Positions 51,340 through 60,983 of a stretch of 64,000 nucleotides of DNA are shown piece by piece; the first letter of the stretch is position 1; each line of letters starts with the position of its first letter. Source of the stretch: Rhodococcus rhodochrous. Its GTDB lineage: Bacteria > Actinomycetota > Actinomycetes > Mycobacteriales > Mycobacteriaceae. The stretch covers positions 2,728,001-2,792,000 of the forward strand of contig NZ_CP027557.1 in NCBI RefSeq assembly GCF_014854695.1, given 5' to 3'. The position numbers and the translations under genes are program-made. Below the pieces are notes generated by a model. The model did not search any database, was not told the origin of the DNA, and was given only the letters and a program-made list of their open reading frames with translations.

Positions 51340-52512
51340 GTGTGCCGGGAAGTCTGGTCGGCGGGAACAGCTTTCTTCGACGACTACCATGCCCTGCGGG
51401 AGACCCGGATCGGTCCGGCATCGTGGCACCTGGACCTGACCCTGGGCACCTGGGCGGCCGACGGCCTGCTCGCCGTGTTCTTCTTCGTCGTCGGCGTCGA
51501 ACTCAAACGGGAATTCGTCGAAGGCAGTCTGCGGGATCTGCGGCGTGCCGCCATGCCGGTGACCGCCGCCCTGGGCGGCATGATCGTCCCGGCCGTGATC
51601 TTCGCCGTCATCAATCTTCGTGGTGGCGCCGACGCGTTGAACGGATGGGCGGTCCCGACGGCGACCGACATCGCGTTCGCCGTAGCGATTCTCGCCGTCA
51701 TCGGTAGTCATCTCCCGTCGGCGCTGCGAACGTTCCTGCTCACCCTCGCCGTGGTCGACGACCTGCTCGCCGTGAGCGTGATCGCGGTCTTCTACACCGA
51801 CGAGGTGAACCTGCTCTACCTGGGCGGGGCGCTGATCCCGTTGGCGCTGTTCGGCATCGCGCTCCGACGCGGCTTCGGTTCCTGGTGGCTCCTGGTGCCG
51901 TTGGCTGCAGTGACCTGGTGGCTGGTCCACGAATCCGGTGTGCACGCGACCATCGCCGGTGTACTGCTCGGCTTCGCGGTTCCCGTCGCCCGGCAGGTGG
52001 GGGACCGCACGATTCCGGTCGCCGAGCACGTCGAACACCGGATCCGGCCGCTGTCCGCCGGTATTGCCGTGCCGGTCTTCGCCTTCTTCGCCGCCGGCGT
52101 CACCGTCGGAGGATTCACCGGCCTGGCGAACGCCCTCACCGATCCCATCTCCGCCGGGGTGATCGCCGGTCTGGTCGTCGGCAAGGTCGTCGGGATCTTC
52201 GGGGTCAGCTACCTGGTGGCGCGCTTCACCCGAGCACATCTCGACGACGAGCTGAGTTGGGTGGACGTGCTGGGTGTGTCCCTGCTCGGCGGTATCGGCT
52301 TCACGGTGTCCCTGCTCATCGGCGATCTCGCCTACGGTGCAGGAACCGTCGCGGCCGATCACGTGAAGGTCGCCGTGCTGTGCGGATCGTTGCTCAGCGC
52401 CGCTCTGGCCTCGACTGTTCTCGTCGCCCGTAACCGTGCCTACCGCACGATCAGGGCGGCCGAGCAGGTCGACGAGGACGGCGACGGGATTCCCGACGTC
52501 TATCAGCGATGA
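51340..52512 (+). CDS. nhaA: Na+/H+ antiporter NhaA, N-terminally short
   Basis: Membrane protein of 390 residues. [54 protein letters not shown] with a conserved Asp, and [17 protein letters not shown] with the Asp pair needed for ion exchange identify NhaA. The first helix, normally a GG(I/V)LLL...WANS segment before YHALRE, is absent: the frame offers only GTG 51340 and 15 polar residues. No Shine-Dalgarno is clear. Either the gene was cut by the neighbouring deletion or the start is unusual. An acidic [13 protein letters not shown] tail ends the protein. Confidence 0.82.
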   Translation: MCREVWSAGTAFFDDYHALRETRIGPASWHLDLTLGTWAADGLLAVFFFVVGVELKREFVEGSLRDLRRAAMPVTAALGGMIVPAVIFAVINLRGGADALNGWAVPTATDIAFAVAILAVIGSHLPSALRTFLLTLAVVDDLLAVSVIAVFYTDEVNLLYLGGALIPLALFGIALRRGFGSWWLLVPLAAVTWWLVHESGVHATIAGVLLGFAVPVARQVGDRTIPVAEHVEHRIRPLSAGIAVPVFAFFAAGVTVGGFTGLANALTDPISAGVIAGLVVGKVVGIFGVSYLVARFTRAHLDDELSWVDVLGVSLLGGIGFTVSLLIGDLAYGAGTVAADHVKVAVLCGSLLSAALASTVLVARNRAYRTIRAAEQVDEDGDGIPDVYQR

Positions 52513-53777
52513 TCGATACCTCGGATCGCGGTCGGGACGGTCGGCCGTGGTGGGTCCAGCCGACCGTGCGGTCACCGCAGGCCCTGCTGAAGTGCGTCTT
52601 CTGGCCGGTCGCCGTGATGCTCGTCGTCCATCGCACGGTGATCCTCGCCGTCGACGGTGCACGCACGGACGACTTCACCGGTGTCTACCGCGCAGCCGTC
52701 GCCTTCTGGAACCGTGAACCGGTCTACACAGCGACGTACGAACACGTCGACCCGCACTACCTCTACCCGCCGTCGGGTTCGCTGCTGATCGCACCGTTCG
52801 CGGCCCTCGAACACGAAGTCTCACGATGGGCGTTCATCGGGGTCAACGCGGCGGCCGTCCTCGTTGCCGTGTACCTGGTCGTGCGGATGTTCGGGTACAT
52901 GGCACGATCGGCGGCGTTCCCGATCGCGGTGGCGGTCGCCTTCGCGTCCGAATCGGTGATCAACACCCTGGTGTTCACCAACATCAACGGTGTGGTCCTA
53001 CTCGGTCAGATGGCGTTCCTGACGTTGTTGCTGGCGCGGCGGGACCTCTGGGCCGGCGCCGCGATCGGGGTGACCTTCGCGATCAAACCGATTCTCGCGC
53101 CGTTGCTGTTGCTTCCCGTGCTGCGCCGCCAGAGCAAGACTCTCCTGACCGCCGCAGCGGTGCCGGTCGGGCTCACCGCACTCGCGTGGCCGTGGGCTGC
53201 GGATCCGTGGCAGTTCGTCGAACGCACCGTTCCGTATCTGTTGCAGTCCCGCGACTACTTCAACAGTTCGATCACCGGCAACGGCACCTATTACGGTCTG
53301 CCCGAACCCCTGATCCTCGCGTTGCGCATCGGTTTCGCGTTCCTCGCCGCGGCCACGCTGTATCTGCTCCACCGCTACCACCGGCACGAGGAGGTGTTCT
53401 TCGTCGTCACCGGTGCCGGTGTGCTGATGACCGCATCGTTTCTGCTCGGTTCGCTCGGGCAGATGTACTACTCGATGCTGCTGTTCCCGTTGCTCATGAG
53501 CGTGGTCCTGCCGCAGTCCGTGATGCGGAACTGGCCGGCATGGCTGGCGGTGTACGGCTTCCTCAGCGCCGACGAATGGTATTCGGGCAGATGGGTGCAG
53601 GCGGGCCGGTACGCCGAGTACATGCGCCCGACACTGGGCTGGTCGCTGCTGCTCATCGTGATATTCGCGGTGCTGGTCGATCGCCGACGATCCGCACGCG
53701 TCCCCGAACCGGTCACAGACCCTTCGGTGGACATCGCTCGGACAGGGCGTCAGAACGCGTCGGCGCCGAAACTCTGA
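52509..53777 (+). CDS. aftC: Arabinofuranosyltransferase AftC homologue (GT-C, GT87)
   Basis: Polytopic glycosyltransferase of 422 residues. It shares long signatures with mycobacterial Aft[17 protein letters not shown] with the catalytic Asp pair near residues 54-55, [53 protein letters not shown] and [13 protein letters not shown]. AftC adds alpha-1,3-linked arabinofuranose branch points in arabinogalactan/lipoarabinomannan from decaprenyl-phospho-arabinose. About ten helices are expected. The ATG overlaps the nhaA stop (ATGA). The 3' end overlaps the convergent regulator gene by 28 bp. Confidence 0.88.
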   Translation: MIDTSDRGRDGRPWWVQPTVRSPQALLKCVFWPVAVMLVVHRTVILAVDGARTDDFTGVYRAAVAFWNREPVYTATYEHVDPHYLYPPSGSLLIAPFAALEHEVSRWAFIGVNAAAVLVAVYLVVRMFGYMARSAAFPIAVAVAFASESVINTLVFTNINGVVLLGQMAFLTLLLARRDLWAGAAIGVTFAIKPILAPLLLLPVLRRQSKTLLTAAAVPVGLTALAWPWAADPWQFVERTVPYLLQSRDYFNSSITGNGTYYGLPEPLILALRIGFAFLAAATLYLLHRYHRHEEVFFVVTGAGVLMTASFLLGSLGQMYYSMLLFPLLMSVVLPQSVMRNWPAWLAVYGFLSADEWYSGRWVQAGRYAEYMRPTLGWSLLLIVIFAVLVDRRRSARVPEPVTDPSVDIARTGRQNASAPKL

Positions 53778-54460
53778 GCATAGTAACCGCGGATGTGCTC
53801 GACGATGCGCTTGCGGGCGAGCGTGGCATCGCCGGCGCGGACCGCGTCGACGAGACCGCGGTGCTCGTGACGCAGCCGCACGCAGGTCGCGGGCCAATCG
53901 GTGTGTGGTGCGCCCGCGAGGACGTAGCTCTCGATGGAGTCGCGCAGACCGGCCATCATCGCCGCGACGACGAGGTTGCCCGCCGCGTCGGCCATCGCGA
54001 CATGGAACTGGGCGTCGAGAACGAGGAACTCGGGTGCAGCCAACTCCGGATCGTCCATCGCGTCCAGCAGTTCCTCGGCCGGGGTGAGTTCCGGTGCCGG
54101 GGTCCGGTTGGCCAGCGTCTGCATCACTTCCGTCTCGAGTACCAGACGTGTGCGGACGATGTCGGAGACCGGGAAGTTCTGCGCCGCGACCTGCAGACGC
54201 ATGAGCATAGACATCCCGCCGGTGGGTCGCGAGACGATCATCGCGCCGGCGTTCGGCCCGGACCCCGTGTGGGTGCTGAGCAGCCCGAGGGCCTCCATCA
54301 CCCGCAGTGCCTCACGAACCGAAGACCGGCCGACGCCGAGTTGTGCGGCGAGCGTGCGCTCCGGGGGCAGACGCTGGCCCGGGCCGAGTTCTCCCGAGAC
54401 CAGCATCTGCTCCAAGTGGTTCAGTACCTGCTCCCACGCACGACCCTCGGACGACGACAT
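53750..54460 (-). CDS. lldR: FadR-subfamily GntR regulator of lactate genes (LldR-like)
   Basis: Protein of 236 residues. The winged helix reads GPGQRLPPERTLAAQLGVGR, then SSVREALRVMEALGLL. The FCD effector domain has His and Asp metal ligands in LDAQFHVAMADAAGN and LRHEHRGLVDAVRAGD. It lies 26 bp after the lactate permease gene on the same strand. Two identical GTGGTCAGACCAC sites in the lctP/lldE intergenic region match the TGGT-N3-ACCA operator form of this subfamily. Lactate is the likely inducer. Confidence 0.87.
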   Translation of the reverse strand: MSSSEGRAWEQVLNHLEQMLVSGELGPGQRLPPERTLAAQLGVGRSSVREALRVMEALGLLSTHTGSGPNAGAMIVSRPTGGMSMLMRLQVAAQNFPVSDIVRTRLVLETEVMQTLANRTPAPELTPAEELLDAMDDPELAAPEFLVLDAQFHVAMADAAGNLVVAAMMAGLRDSIESYVLAGAPHTDWPATCVRLRHEHRGLVDAVRAGDATLARKRIVEHIRGYYAQSFGADAF

Positions 54461-54486
54461 GACTTCAGAGCCTAGTCGATTCCGGA

Positions 54487-56226
54487 TCAGGGGAGCATCC
54501 AGGACAACACCAGCGTGGACTGCAGGTAGACCAGCACACAGAGGATGACGAGCATCGCGACGCTGTAGCCGATCACCTTGCGCAACAACACCGATTCGCT
54601 GCCCGGCTGATCGACGGCGGTGGCGGCGATGGTGAGGTTCTGCGGGCTGATCAGCTTGCCGACCACACCACCGGAGGTGTTCGCCGCGACCAGCAGGGTC
54701 GGGTCGATGCCGGCGGTCTGCCCGGCGGCCTGCTGCAGGCGGGCGAACAGGGCGTTGGCGGATGTGTCCGAGCCGGTGACGGCGGTGCCGAGCCAGCCGA
54801 GGATCGGGGAGAACAGGGCGAAGATCGCGCCGGTGCCGGCGAGCCACGTGCCGATCGCGACGGTCTGGCCGGACTGGTTCATCACGTAGCTCAGGCCCAG
54901 GACGGTGGCCACCGTGGCGATGGCGAGCTTCATCCGCACGACGGTGGTGCCGAAGGTGGCCACGGCCTGGCGGACGGTCAGCGGGAACATGCCGCCGCTG
55001 TCCCACCGCGCGTAGACGAGGGTGACGATCGCGCCGCTGAGCAGCAGCAGTGTTCCCGGCGACGACAACCACGAGAAGGTGTAGACCGCGCTGCTCGACG
55101 CGTCGCCGTTGCCTGTGAGCAGATTGCCGTACAGGCCGGGCCACTCGATCTTGACATCGGTGGCGGCGAGACGCTCCGGCAGATCGACACCGACGGTCCA
55201 CAGCTTCGCAATACCGAACACGGTGATGACCAGCAGGTACGGGAACAGGGCCATGACGACGCGCGAGGTGGTCAGCGACTCGTCGGCGACGGGACGCTGC
55301 GGAGCACGAGCGGCTCCGGGGCCCTCCTTGCCGGCCTGGACCGCGATGGTATCGGTGCGGGTGCGCGAGAGCTGGCCCTCGGGGGTCCGCGGCTTCCAGA
55401 GCTGCAGCATCAGTACGGCGGCGGTGAGACCGGCGAGCGAGGCGACGACATCGGTGAGTTCGTACGAGAAGTGGCTCGAGCACCAGAACTGGGCGAGCGC
55501 GAAGGTCGTGCCGGTGACCAGTGCGATCGGCCAGGCCTGCCGGACACCGCGACGACCGTCGACGAGGAAGAGCAGCAACAACGGCACGAAGAGAGCCAGG
55601 ATCGGTGTCTGACGGCCGACGACGGCGGCGATCTCGGTGGCGGGGATGTCGGTCAGGGCGCCGGCGGTGGTGATCGGGATGGCCATGGCGCCGAAGGCGA
55701 CCGGTGCGGTGTTGGCGATCAGGACCGTGACCGCGGCCCGCAGGGCGGGCATGCCGAGGGTGACGAGCATGGCGCCGGTGATAGCGACGGGCGCGCCGAA
55801 TCCGGCGAGTGCTTCGAGCATGCCGCCGAAGCAGAAGGCGATGAGCATCGCCTGGATCCGCATGTCGCCGTGACCGATCGAGTTGAAGATGCGCCGCAGA
55901 TCCTCGAACCGGCCGCTGACGACGGTGAGTTCGTAGAACCAGATCGCAGTGATCACGATCCACATCACCGGGAAGAGCCCGAAGGTAATACCCTGCAGGG
56001 CGGACAGGCCGGCCAGCGGCGCGGGCATGTCGAAGCCGATGATCGCGACGACGAGAGCGACGACGAGGGCGCCGAGTCCGGAATACCAGGCCTTGAGTTT
56101 GAAGCCGGCGAGCAGGACGAAGAAGGTCAGCAGCGGCGCAAGGCCCACGAGAGCCGATGCGGTGAGGCTGCCTGCGATGGCGTCAGTGGCGGGTGTGAAT
56201 GTCACCGCCGATATCCGGGTTGCCAC
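54487..56226 (-). CDS. lldP: L-lactate permease (LctP/LldP)
   Basis: Membrane protein of 579 residues with about 14 helices of the lactate permease family. Recognised stretches are GMLEALAGFGAPVAITGAML, LIANTAPVAFGAMAIPITTA, and near the C-terminus VAANTSGGVVGKLISPQNLT. It imports lactate (or glycolate) with protons. It diverges from the lldEFG genes over 199 bp holding two operators. Confidence 0.92.
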   Translation of the reverse strand: MATRISAVTFTPATDAIAGSLTASALVGLAPLLTFFVLLAGFKLKAWYSGLGALVVALVVAIIGFDMPAPLAGLSALQGITFGLFPVMWIVITAIWFYELTVVSGRFEDLRRIFNSIGHGDMRIQAMLIAFCFGGMLEALAGFGAPVAITGAMLVTLGMPALRAAVTVLIANTAPVAFGAMAIPITTAGALTDIPATEIAAVVGRQTPILALFVPLLLLFLVDGRRGVRQAWPIALVTGTTFALAQFWCSSHFSYELTDVVASLAGLTAAVLMLQLWKPRTPEGQLSRTRTDTIAVQAGKEGPGAARAPQRPVADESLTTSRVVMALFPYLLVITVFGIAKLWTVGVDLPERLAATDVKIEWPGLYGNLLTGNGDASSSAVYTFSWLSSPGTLLLLSGAIVTLVYARWDSGGMFPLTVRQAVATFGTTVVRMKLAIATVATVLGLSYVMNQSGQTVAIGTWLAGTGAIFALFSPILGWLGTAVTGSDTSANALFARLQQAAGQTAGIDPTLLVAANTSGGVVGKLISPQNLTIAATAVDQPGSESVLLRKVIGYSVAMLVILCVLVYLQSTLVLSWMLP

Positions 56227-56279
56227 ACGAAACTCCTGTGGTTGCGCCGCTGTTGGCGGCGGATCTGATTTCGACCGAT

Positions 56280-56292
56280 GTGGTCAGACCAC
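56280..56292. promoter_or_regulatory. Lactate-regulator operator 1
   Basis: GTGGTCAGACCAC, a perfect inverted repeat around a central A, 54 bp before the lldP start on the minus strand. It is identical to the site at 56392-56404. Confidence 0.8.
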
Positions 56293-56391
56293 GTGAAAGT
56301 ACACCATGGTCCGCGTCACAGTCGACCCGTGACGGAATTTGCGGTCACTGTCCGAAAATGTGCGGCGGATCTCCGGAACGTGTGGTTCAAT

Positions 56392-56404
56392 GTGGTCAGA
56401 CCAC
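56392..56404. promoter_or_regulatory. Lactate-regulator operator 2
   Basis: Second exact copy of GTGGTCAGACCAC, centred 112 bp from the first and 21 bp before the lldE start. The spacing would place it over the lldE promoter start, where a bound FadR-type dimer blocks transcription. Confidence 0.8.
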
Positions 56405-56425
56405 ACCCCCGATGCGGAGATCTCC

Positions 56426-57190
56426 ATGCGAATCGCCCTGTTCGCGACGTGCCTCGGCGACACGATGTTCCCGAAGGCCGTTTCGGCCACCGCCCTGCTC
56501 CTCACCCGGCTCGGGCACGACGTCGTCTTCCCCGAACGCCAGACCTGCTGCGGCCAGATGCACGTCAACACCGGCTACCAACCCGACGCGCTGCCGCTCG
56601 TCGAGAACTACGTCGACGCCTTCGACGACAGCAGCATCGACGCCGTCGTCGCCCCTTCCGGATCGTGCGTCGGATCCGTCCGTCACCAGCACGAAATCGT
56701 CGCCTCCCGTTACGGTTCCGCGTCGTTGTGCGGGCGGGTCGACACCGTCAAGGCCAAGACGTACGAGTTGTCCGAATTCCTCGTCGACGTCCTCGGCGTC
56801 ACCGACGTCGGTGCGTATTTCCCTCACCGGGTGACCTATCACCCCACCTGCCACTCGTTGCGGATGCTGCGGGTGGGGGAGAAGCCGCTCCAGCTGTTGC
56901 GTGCCGTGCGCGAGATCGACCTCGTCGAACTGCCCGAGGCCGACTCGTGCTGCGGCTTCGGCGGCACCTTCGCGATCAAGAACGCCGAGACCTCCACCGC
57001 GATGCTCGCCGACAAGCTGAGCAATGTCGCCGCCACCGGCGCCGAATACTGCAGCGCCGGCGACTCGTCGTGCCTGATGCACATAGGTGGCGGTCTCACA
57101 CGACTGCGCACCGGTACCCGCACCATCCACCTCGCCGAGATCCTCGCCTCCGTGGAACCGGCCGTCGCCCCCAAGGGAGTGCCCGCGTGA
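56426..57190 (+). CDS. lldE: Lactate utilisation Fe-S protein LldE/LutA
   Basis: Protein of 254 residues of the CCG family: RIALFATCLGDTMFPKAV at the start, ERQTCCGQMHVNTGY, VTYHPTCHSLRMLRVGEKP and ADSCCGFGGTFAIKN carry the cysteines of two CCG domains that bind iron-sulfur clusters. It is one of three proteins that oxidise L-lactate to pyruvate in the membrane-linked LutABC/LldEFG system. The start codon follows GGAGA at 56416-56420. Confidence 0.92.
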   Translation: MRIALFATCLGDTMFPKAVSATALLLTRLGHDVVFPERQTCCGQMHVNTGYQPDALPLVENYVDAFDDSSIDAVVAPSGSCVGSVRHQHEIVASRYGSASLCGRVDTVKAKTYELSEFLVDVLGVTDVGAYFPHRVTYHPTCHSLRMLRVGEKPLQLLRAVREIDLVELPEADSCCGFGGTFAIKNAETSTAMLADKLSNVAATGAEYCSAGDSSCLMHIGGGLTRLRTGTRTIHLAEILASVEPAVAPKGVPA

Positions 57191-58689
57191 CCGCACTCGG
57201 TATGCCCGTCGTCCCGCCACGAGGATCCGGAAATCTGCGCGGTATCAAAGCGTTTCCCGACGCGGCGCACCAGGAACTCGCGAACCCCCAGTTGCGGCGC
57301 AACATCGGCAAGGCCACCCACACCATCCGCGCCAAGCGACTGAACGTCACCGGGGAACTGCCCGACTGGGAACAACTGCGCGACGCCGGCGCCGCCATCA
57401 AGACCGACGTGCTCAACCGCCTCCCGGAACTGCTCACCCAGCTCGAGGAGGCGGTGACCGCGCGGGGCGGCGTGGTGCACTGGGCGGCCGACGCCGCCGA
57501 GGCCAACGCCATCGTCACCGAGCTGATCCGGAAGACGGGATCCGACGAGGTCATCAAGGTCAAATCGATGGCCACCCAGGAGATCGGGCTCAACGAGTAC
57601 CTCGAGGAACAGGGGATCGCGGCCTACGAGACCGACCTCGCCGAGCTCATCGTCCAACTCGGCCACGACAAGCCCTCGCACATCCTCGTGCCCGCCATCC
57701 ACCGCAACCGCGCCGAGATCCGCGAGATCTTCCTACGTGAGATGCCGGACGTCGACCCCGACCTCGACGACAACCCCCGCCATCTCGCCGCCGCGGCACG
57801 AAAGTTCCTGCGACACAAGTTCATGACGGTGCCGGTGGCGGTGTCGGGCGCGAACTTCGGCATCGCCGAGACCGGCACCCTCGTCGTCGTCGAATCCGAG
57901 GGCAACGGCCGCATGTGCCTGACGCTGCCGCAGACACTCATCACCGTCATGGGCATCGAGAAGCTGCTGCCCACCTTCCGCGACCTCGAGGTGTTCCTGC
58001 AGCTGCTGCCGCGCTCGTCGACTGGGGAGCGCATGAACCCCTACACCTCGATGTGGACCGGTGTCACCCCCGGCGACGGCCCGCAGGAATTCCACCTCGT
58101 GCTGCTCGACAACGGCCGCACCGCCGCGCTCGCCGACGATATCGGACGCGAAGCGCTGCACTGCATCCGGTGCTCGGCGTGCCTGAACGTGTGCCCGGTC
58201 TACGAGCGCACGGGAGGCCACGCCTACGGCTCGACCTATCCGGGCCCGATCGGCGCCGTCCTCAGCCCGCAGTTGGCCGGGATGGACCAACCCGACGACC
58301 CCAACGCCAGCCTGCCGTTCGCATCGAGCCTGTGCGGTGCCTGCTACGACGCCTGTCCCGTCAAGATCGACATCCCCTCGTTGCTGGTGGAACTGCGCCA
58401 CCAGAAGGTCGAACACGCCCGCTTCGGACCCGAGGCCGCGGCGATGAAGGCCGCGTCGCTGGCCATGTCGTCCTCTCGACGCTGGACGGCCGCGCAGAAG
58501 GCCGCCGGACTCGGCCGCGTCCTCGCCGGCAAGAAGGGGAGAATCACCAATCTGCCCGGTCCGCTCGCCGGCTGGACCGACGCTCGCGACATGCCGGCCC
58601 CGCCGAAACAGACCTTCCGGCAATGGTGGGCCTCCGACGAAGGACGTGCCGCACTCGCGAAGGCACGCGAGGAAGGACAGCAGCGATGA
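57187..58689 (+). CDS. lldF: Lactate utilisation Fe-S protein LldF/LutB
   Basis: Protein of 500 residues. The N-terminal LUD domain includes VSGANFGIAETGTLVVVESE. The C-terminal part has two 4Fe-4S ferredoxin motifs, CIRCSACLNVCPVYE and CGACYDACPVKI. The GTG start overlaps the lldE stop (GTGA). It passes electrons from lactate oxidation toward the quinone pool with LldE and LldG. Confidence 0.94.
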   Translation: MTALGMPVVPPRGSGNLRGIKAFPDAAHQELANPQLRRNIGKATHTIRAKRLNVTGELPDWEQLRDAGAAIKTDVLNRLPELLTQLEEAVTARGGVVHWAADAAEANAIVTELIRKTGSDEVIKVKSMATQEIGLNEYLEEQGIAAYETDLAELIVQLGHDKPSHILVPAIHRNRAEIREIFLREMPDVDPDLDDNPRHLAAAARKFLRHKFMTVPVAVSGANFGIAETGTLVVVESEGNGRMCLTLPQTLITVMGIEKLLPTFRDLEVFLQLLPRSSTGERMNPYTSMWTGVTPGDGPQEFHLVLLDNGRTAALADDIGREALHCIRCSACLNVCPVYERTGGHAYGSTYPGPIGAVLSPQLAGMDQPDDPNASLPFASSLCGACYDACPVKIDIPSLLVELRHQKVEHARFGPEAAAMKAASLAMSSSRRWTAAQKAAGLGRVLAGKKGRITNLPGPLAGWTDARDMPAPPKQTFRQWWASDEGRAALAKAREEGQQR

Positions 58690-59309
58690 GCAGCCGCGAC
58701 GCGATTCTCGGCCGGATCCGTTCGGCGCAGACTCTGGCACCGCCGACACCGGTCGAGGTACCGCGTGACTACCGTCTCGGACGCACCCTGCCGGACGCCG
58801 AACGCCGTGAGCTGCTGGTCGACCGGCTGGTCGACTACAAGGCCCACGTGCACGAAAGCACACCGGAGGATCTGCATGTTGTGCTGGCGAAGATCCTCAC
58901 GGCTCGTGGGGTGCGCCGCGTCGGGATCCCGGAGGGCCTGGATCGGTCGTGGCTGGCGGAATTCGGTGACGAGGTGGTGGTCGACTCCATCGACCGGCCC
59001 GCAGCCGACCTCGGTGATCTCGACGGGGTCGTCACCGCTTCGGCCGTCACCTGCGCCGAGACGGGCACGATCTTCCTCGACGGCAGCCCCGACCAGGGGC
59101 GACGCGCGCTCACGCTGGTGCCCGACCTGCACGTGTGCGTCGTGGCGATGAGCGACGTCGAGGTGGGAGTGCCCGAAGCGCTGGCCCGGCTCGTCCCGGA
59201 ACGGCCTATCACCATGATCAGTGGACCGTCCGCGACGTCGGACATCGAACTCGAACGCGTCGAGGGCGTGCACGGCCCCCGCACCCTGGAGGTGGTGATG
59301 ATCGGATGA
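58686..59309 (+). CDS. lldG: Lactate utilisation protein LldG/LutC
   Basis: Protein of 207 residues of the LUD family: SSRDAILGRIRSAQTLAPPT at the N-terminus, then GVVTASAVTCAETGTIFLDG and ITMISGPSATSDIELERVEG followed by VHGPRTLEVVMI, the signature C-terminus. It is coupled to lldF by ATGA overlap. It completes the lactate oxidation complex. Confidence 0.93.
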   Translation: MSSRDAILGRIRSAQTLAPPTPVEVPRDYRLGRTLPDAERRELLVDRLVDYKAHVHESTPEDLHVVLAKILTARGVRRVGIPEGLDRSWLAEFGDEVVVDSIDRPAADLGDLDGVVTASAVTCAETGTIFLDGSPDQGRRALTLVPDLHVCVVAMSDVEVGVPEALARLVPERPITMISGPSATSDIELERVEGVHGPRTLEVVMIG

Positions 59310-59569
59310 CCGTGCTGACCGAGCGTGTCCGGCCACGACTCGGATGGCAACAGCATGCCAACTGCCGGACCTCTGACGAGTACTTCTTCTTCGCCCCGGA
59401 GGGCGAGCCACCGAGCATCCGCAGGCGGCGCGAGGTCGTCGCGAAACGCATCTGCGCGAACTGCCCGGTGCTGGTCGAGTGCCGCACCCACGCGATGCTC
59501 AGCGGCGAACCGCACGGAGTGTGGGGTGGACTGTCGGAACACGAACGGCTGCAACACCTGAAACGTTGA
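59306..59569 (+). CDS. WhiB-family iron-sulfur regulator
   Basis: Protein of 87 residues with the four cluster cysteines at 20, 50, 53 and 59 (HANC and CANCPVLVEC) and the WhiB turn GVWGGLSEHER. A basic tail ends the protein. Such proteins hold a redox- or NO-sensitive 4Fe-4S cluster and bind the primary sigma factor. The ATG overlaps the lldG stop (ATGA), so it is made with the lactate proteins. Which WhiB subtype it is cannot be decided from the sequence alone. Confidence 0.9.
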   Translation: MTVLTERVRPRLGWQQHANCRTSDEYFFFAPEGEPPSIRRRREVVAKRICANCPVLVECRTHAMLSGEPHGVWGGLSEHERLQHLKR

Positions 59570-59581
59570 GCGCACGCAATC

Positions 59582-59624
59582 TTCGGTGTTTCCGACATCG
59601 CTGAGCGCGGTCGGGAACACCGAA
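59582..59624. terminator. Terminator of the lldEFG-whiB operon
   Basis: TTCGGTGTTTCCGAC (59582-59596) pairs with GTCGGGAACACCGAA (59610-59624), a 15-bp stem with one G-T wobble and a 13-nt loop, beginning 12 bp after the whiB stop. Confidence 0.8.
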
Positions 59625-59772
59625 ATCGAGAACGGCTACGCACGGCCGGCGCGGCCCACCCCGTCGAAATGGGGTAGTCGTCTACGCAGGCGCCGGTATC
59701 GGCCGGTTCCCATACTGATCCCGCGGGGTTCTCCCGCATCTCTTGTCACCCTTCGGATCAGAGGAAACCATC

Positions 59773-60972
59773 ATGATGACGGACGATGTCGACGGCCCCG
59801 TCGAAGCCGAGACCACGGGCCGGCAGATCATCACTTTCACCGAGGACAGCACCCATGAGGAACGGGTGGCCGCACTCGAATCGATCGGCGGCGTGACCTC
59901 GATCGCGTCCAGCGACGAGACGGGACCGGAAGCGGTACCCGCCGACGAACTCGAATCCGCCGACGCGACCATCTTCGAACGACTCGGGGTGGCTGTCGCC
60001 GCGGTCGACGGGTCGCAGGTCGAATCGCTCGAGGAAGTCGCGCGGCAGGATCCGGCGATCGTGGCCGTGGAACCCGAACATGTCATCCATACCCTGGCGG
60101 CACCACTCGCCATGGAGACACATCTGGCGGACGGCCGCAGGCACACCTGGGGTCTGCAGGCCACCCGTGCGCTCGCGTCGCAGTTCGACGGCTCCGGTGT
60201 TCGAGTGGCCGTGCTCGACACCGGATTCGACCTGAACCATCCCGACTTCGCGGGCCGGACGATCATCAGCAAATCGTTCATTGCAGGCCAGGCGGTCCAG
60301 GACGGAAACGGGCACGGCACCCACTGTGTCGGCACGTCCTGTGGACCGAGGAATCTACCGAACGCGCGGGGTTACGGCGTCGCGCCGAAGGCGTCGATCT
60401 TCGTCGGGAAGGTGCTGAGCAATCAGGGCAGTGGGTCCGACTCCACGATCCTTGCCGGGATCGAGTGGGCGTTGGCCAACGGATGCCAGGTCGTCTCGAT
60501 GTCGCTGGGCGCCAACGTTCCTCAACCGGTGATGGCCTACGAGGCCGTCGGCCAGCGCGCACTGGCCGCCGGGACGCTGATCATCGCTGCTGCGGGAAAC
60601 AACGCTCGTCGGCCGGCGGACCCCGGATTCGTCGGAAGTCCCGCGAACTCGCCGTCGATCATGGCGGTCGCGGCACTGGCGTCCGACCTGAGGATGGCGG
60701 CGTTCTCGGCCAGGGCCACCGTGGTCCCGGGCGGCGCGATCGACATCGCCGCACCCGGTGTCGATGTGTACTCGTCGTGGCCGATGCCGGACCGCTACAA
60801 CACGATCAGCGGCACGTCCATGGCCACGCCGCACGTGGCCGGATTGGCGGCGCTCATCGTGCAGAGCACAGCGAAGACCGGGAAGGAACTCTGGAAGACG
60901 CTGGTCGACGGGGCCGAGGTGCTGCCGTTGCCGCAGACCGATGCGGGCGCGGGGTTGGCCACCGCACCGTGA
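59773..60972 (+). CDS. S8 (subtilisin-like) serine protease
   Basis: Protein of 399 residues. The catalytic triad is Asp149 (VAVLDTGFDLNHPDF), His181 (GNGHGTHCVGTSCG) and Ser349 (SGTSMATPHVAGLAALI), with the oxyanion Asn in IAAAGNNARRP. Residues 15-125 look like an I9-type propeptide (IITFTEDSTHEERVAALESI, then IVAVEPEHVIHTLA). No Sec signal is present at the ATG with AGAGGAA upstream, nor at an in-frame ATG 30 bases earlier. It is either cytosolic or exported by another route. The lipoprotein gene overlaps its stop. Confidence 0.9.
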   Translation: MMTDDVDGPVEAETTGRQIITFTEDSTHEERVAALESIGGVTSIASSDETGPEAVPADELESADATIFERLGVAVAAVDGSQVESLEEVARQDPAIVAVEPEHVIHTLAAPLAMETHLADGRRHTWGLQATRALASQFDGSGVRVAVLDTGFDLNHPDFAGRTIISKSFIAGQAVQDGNGHGTHCVGTSCGPRNLPNARGYGVAPKASIFVGKVLSNQGSGSDSTILAGIEWALANGCQVVSMSLGANVPQPVMAYEAVGQRALAAGTLIIAAAGNNARRPADPGFVGSPANSPSIMAVAALASDLRMAAFSARATVVPGGAIDIAAPGVDVYSSWPMPDRYNTISGTSMATPHVAGLAALIVQSTAKTGKELWKTLVDGAEVLPLPQTDAGAGLATAP

Positions 60973-60983
60973 GTCGGTACCCG

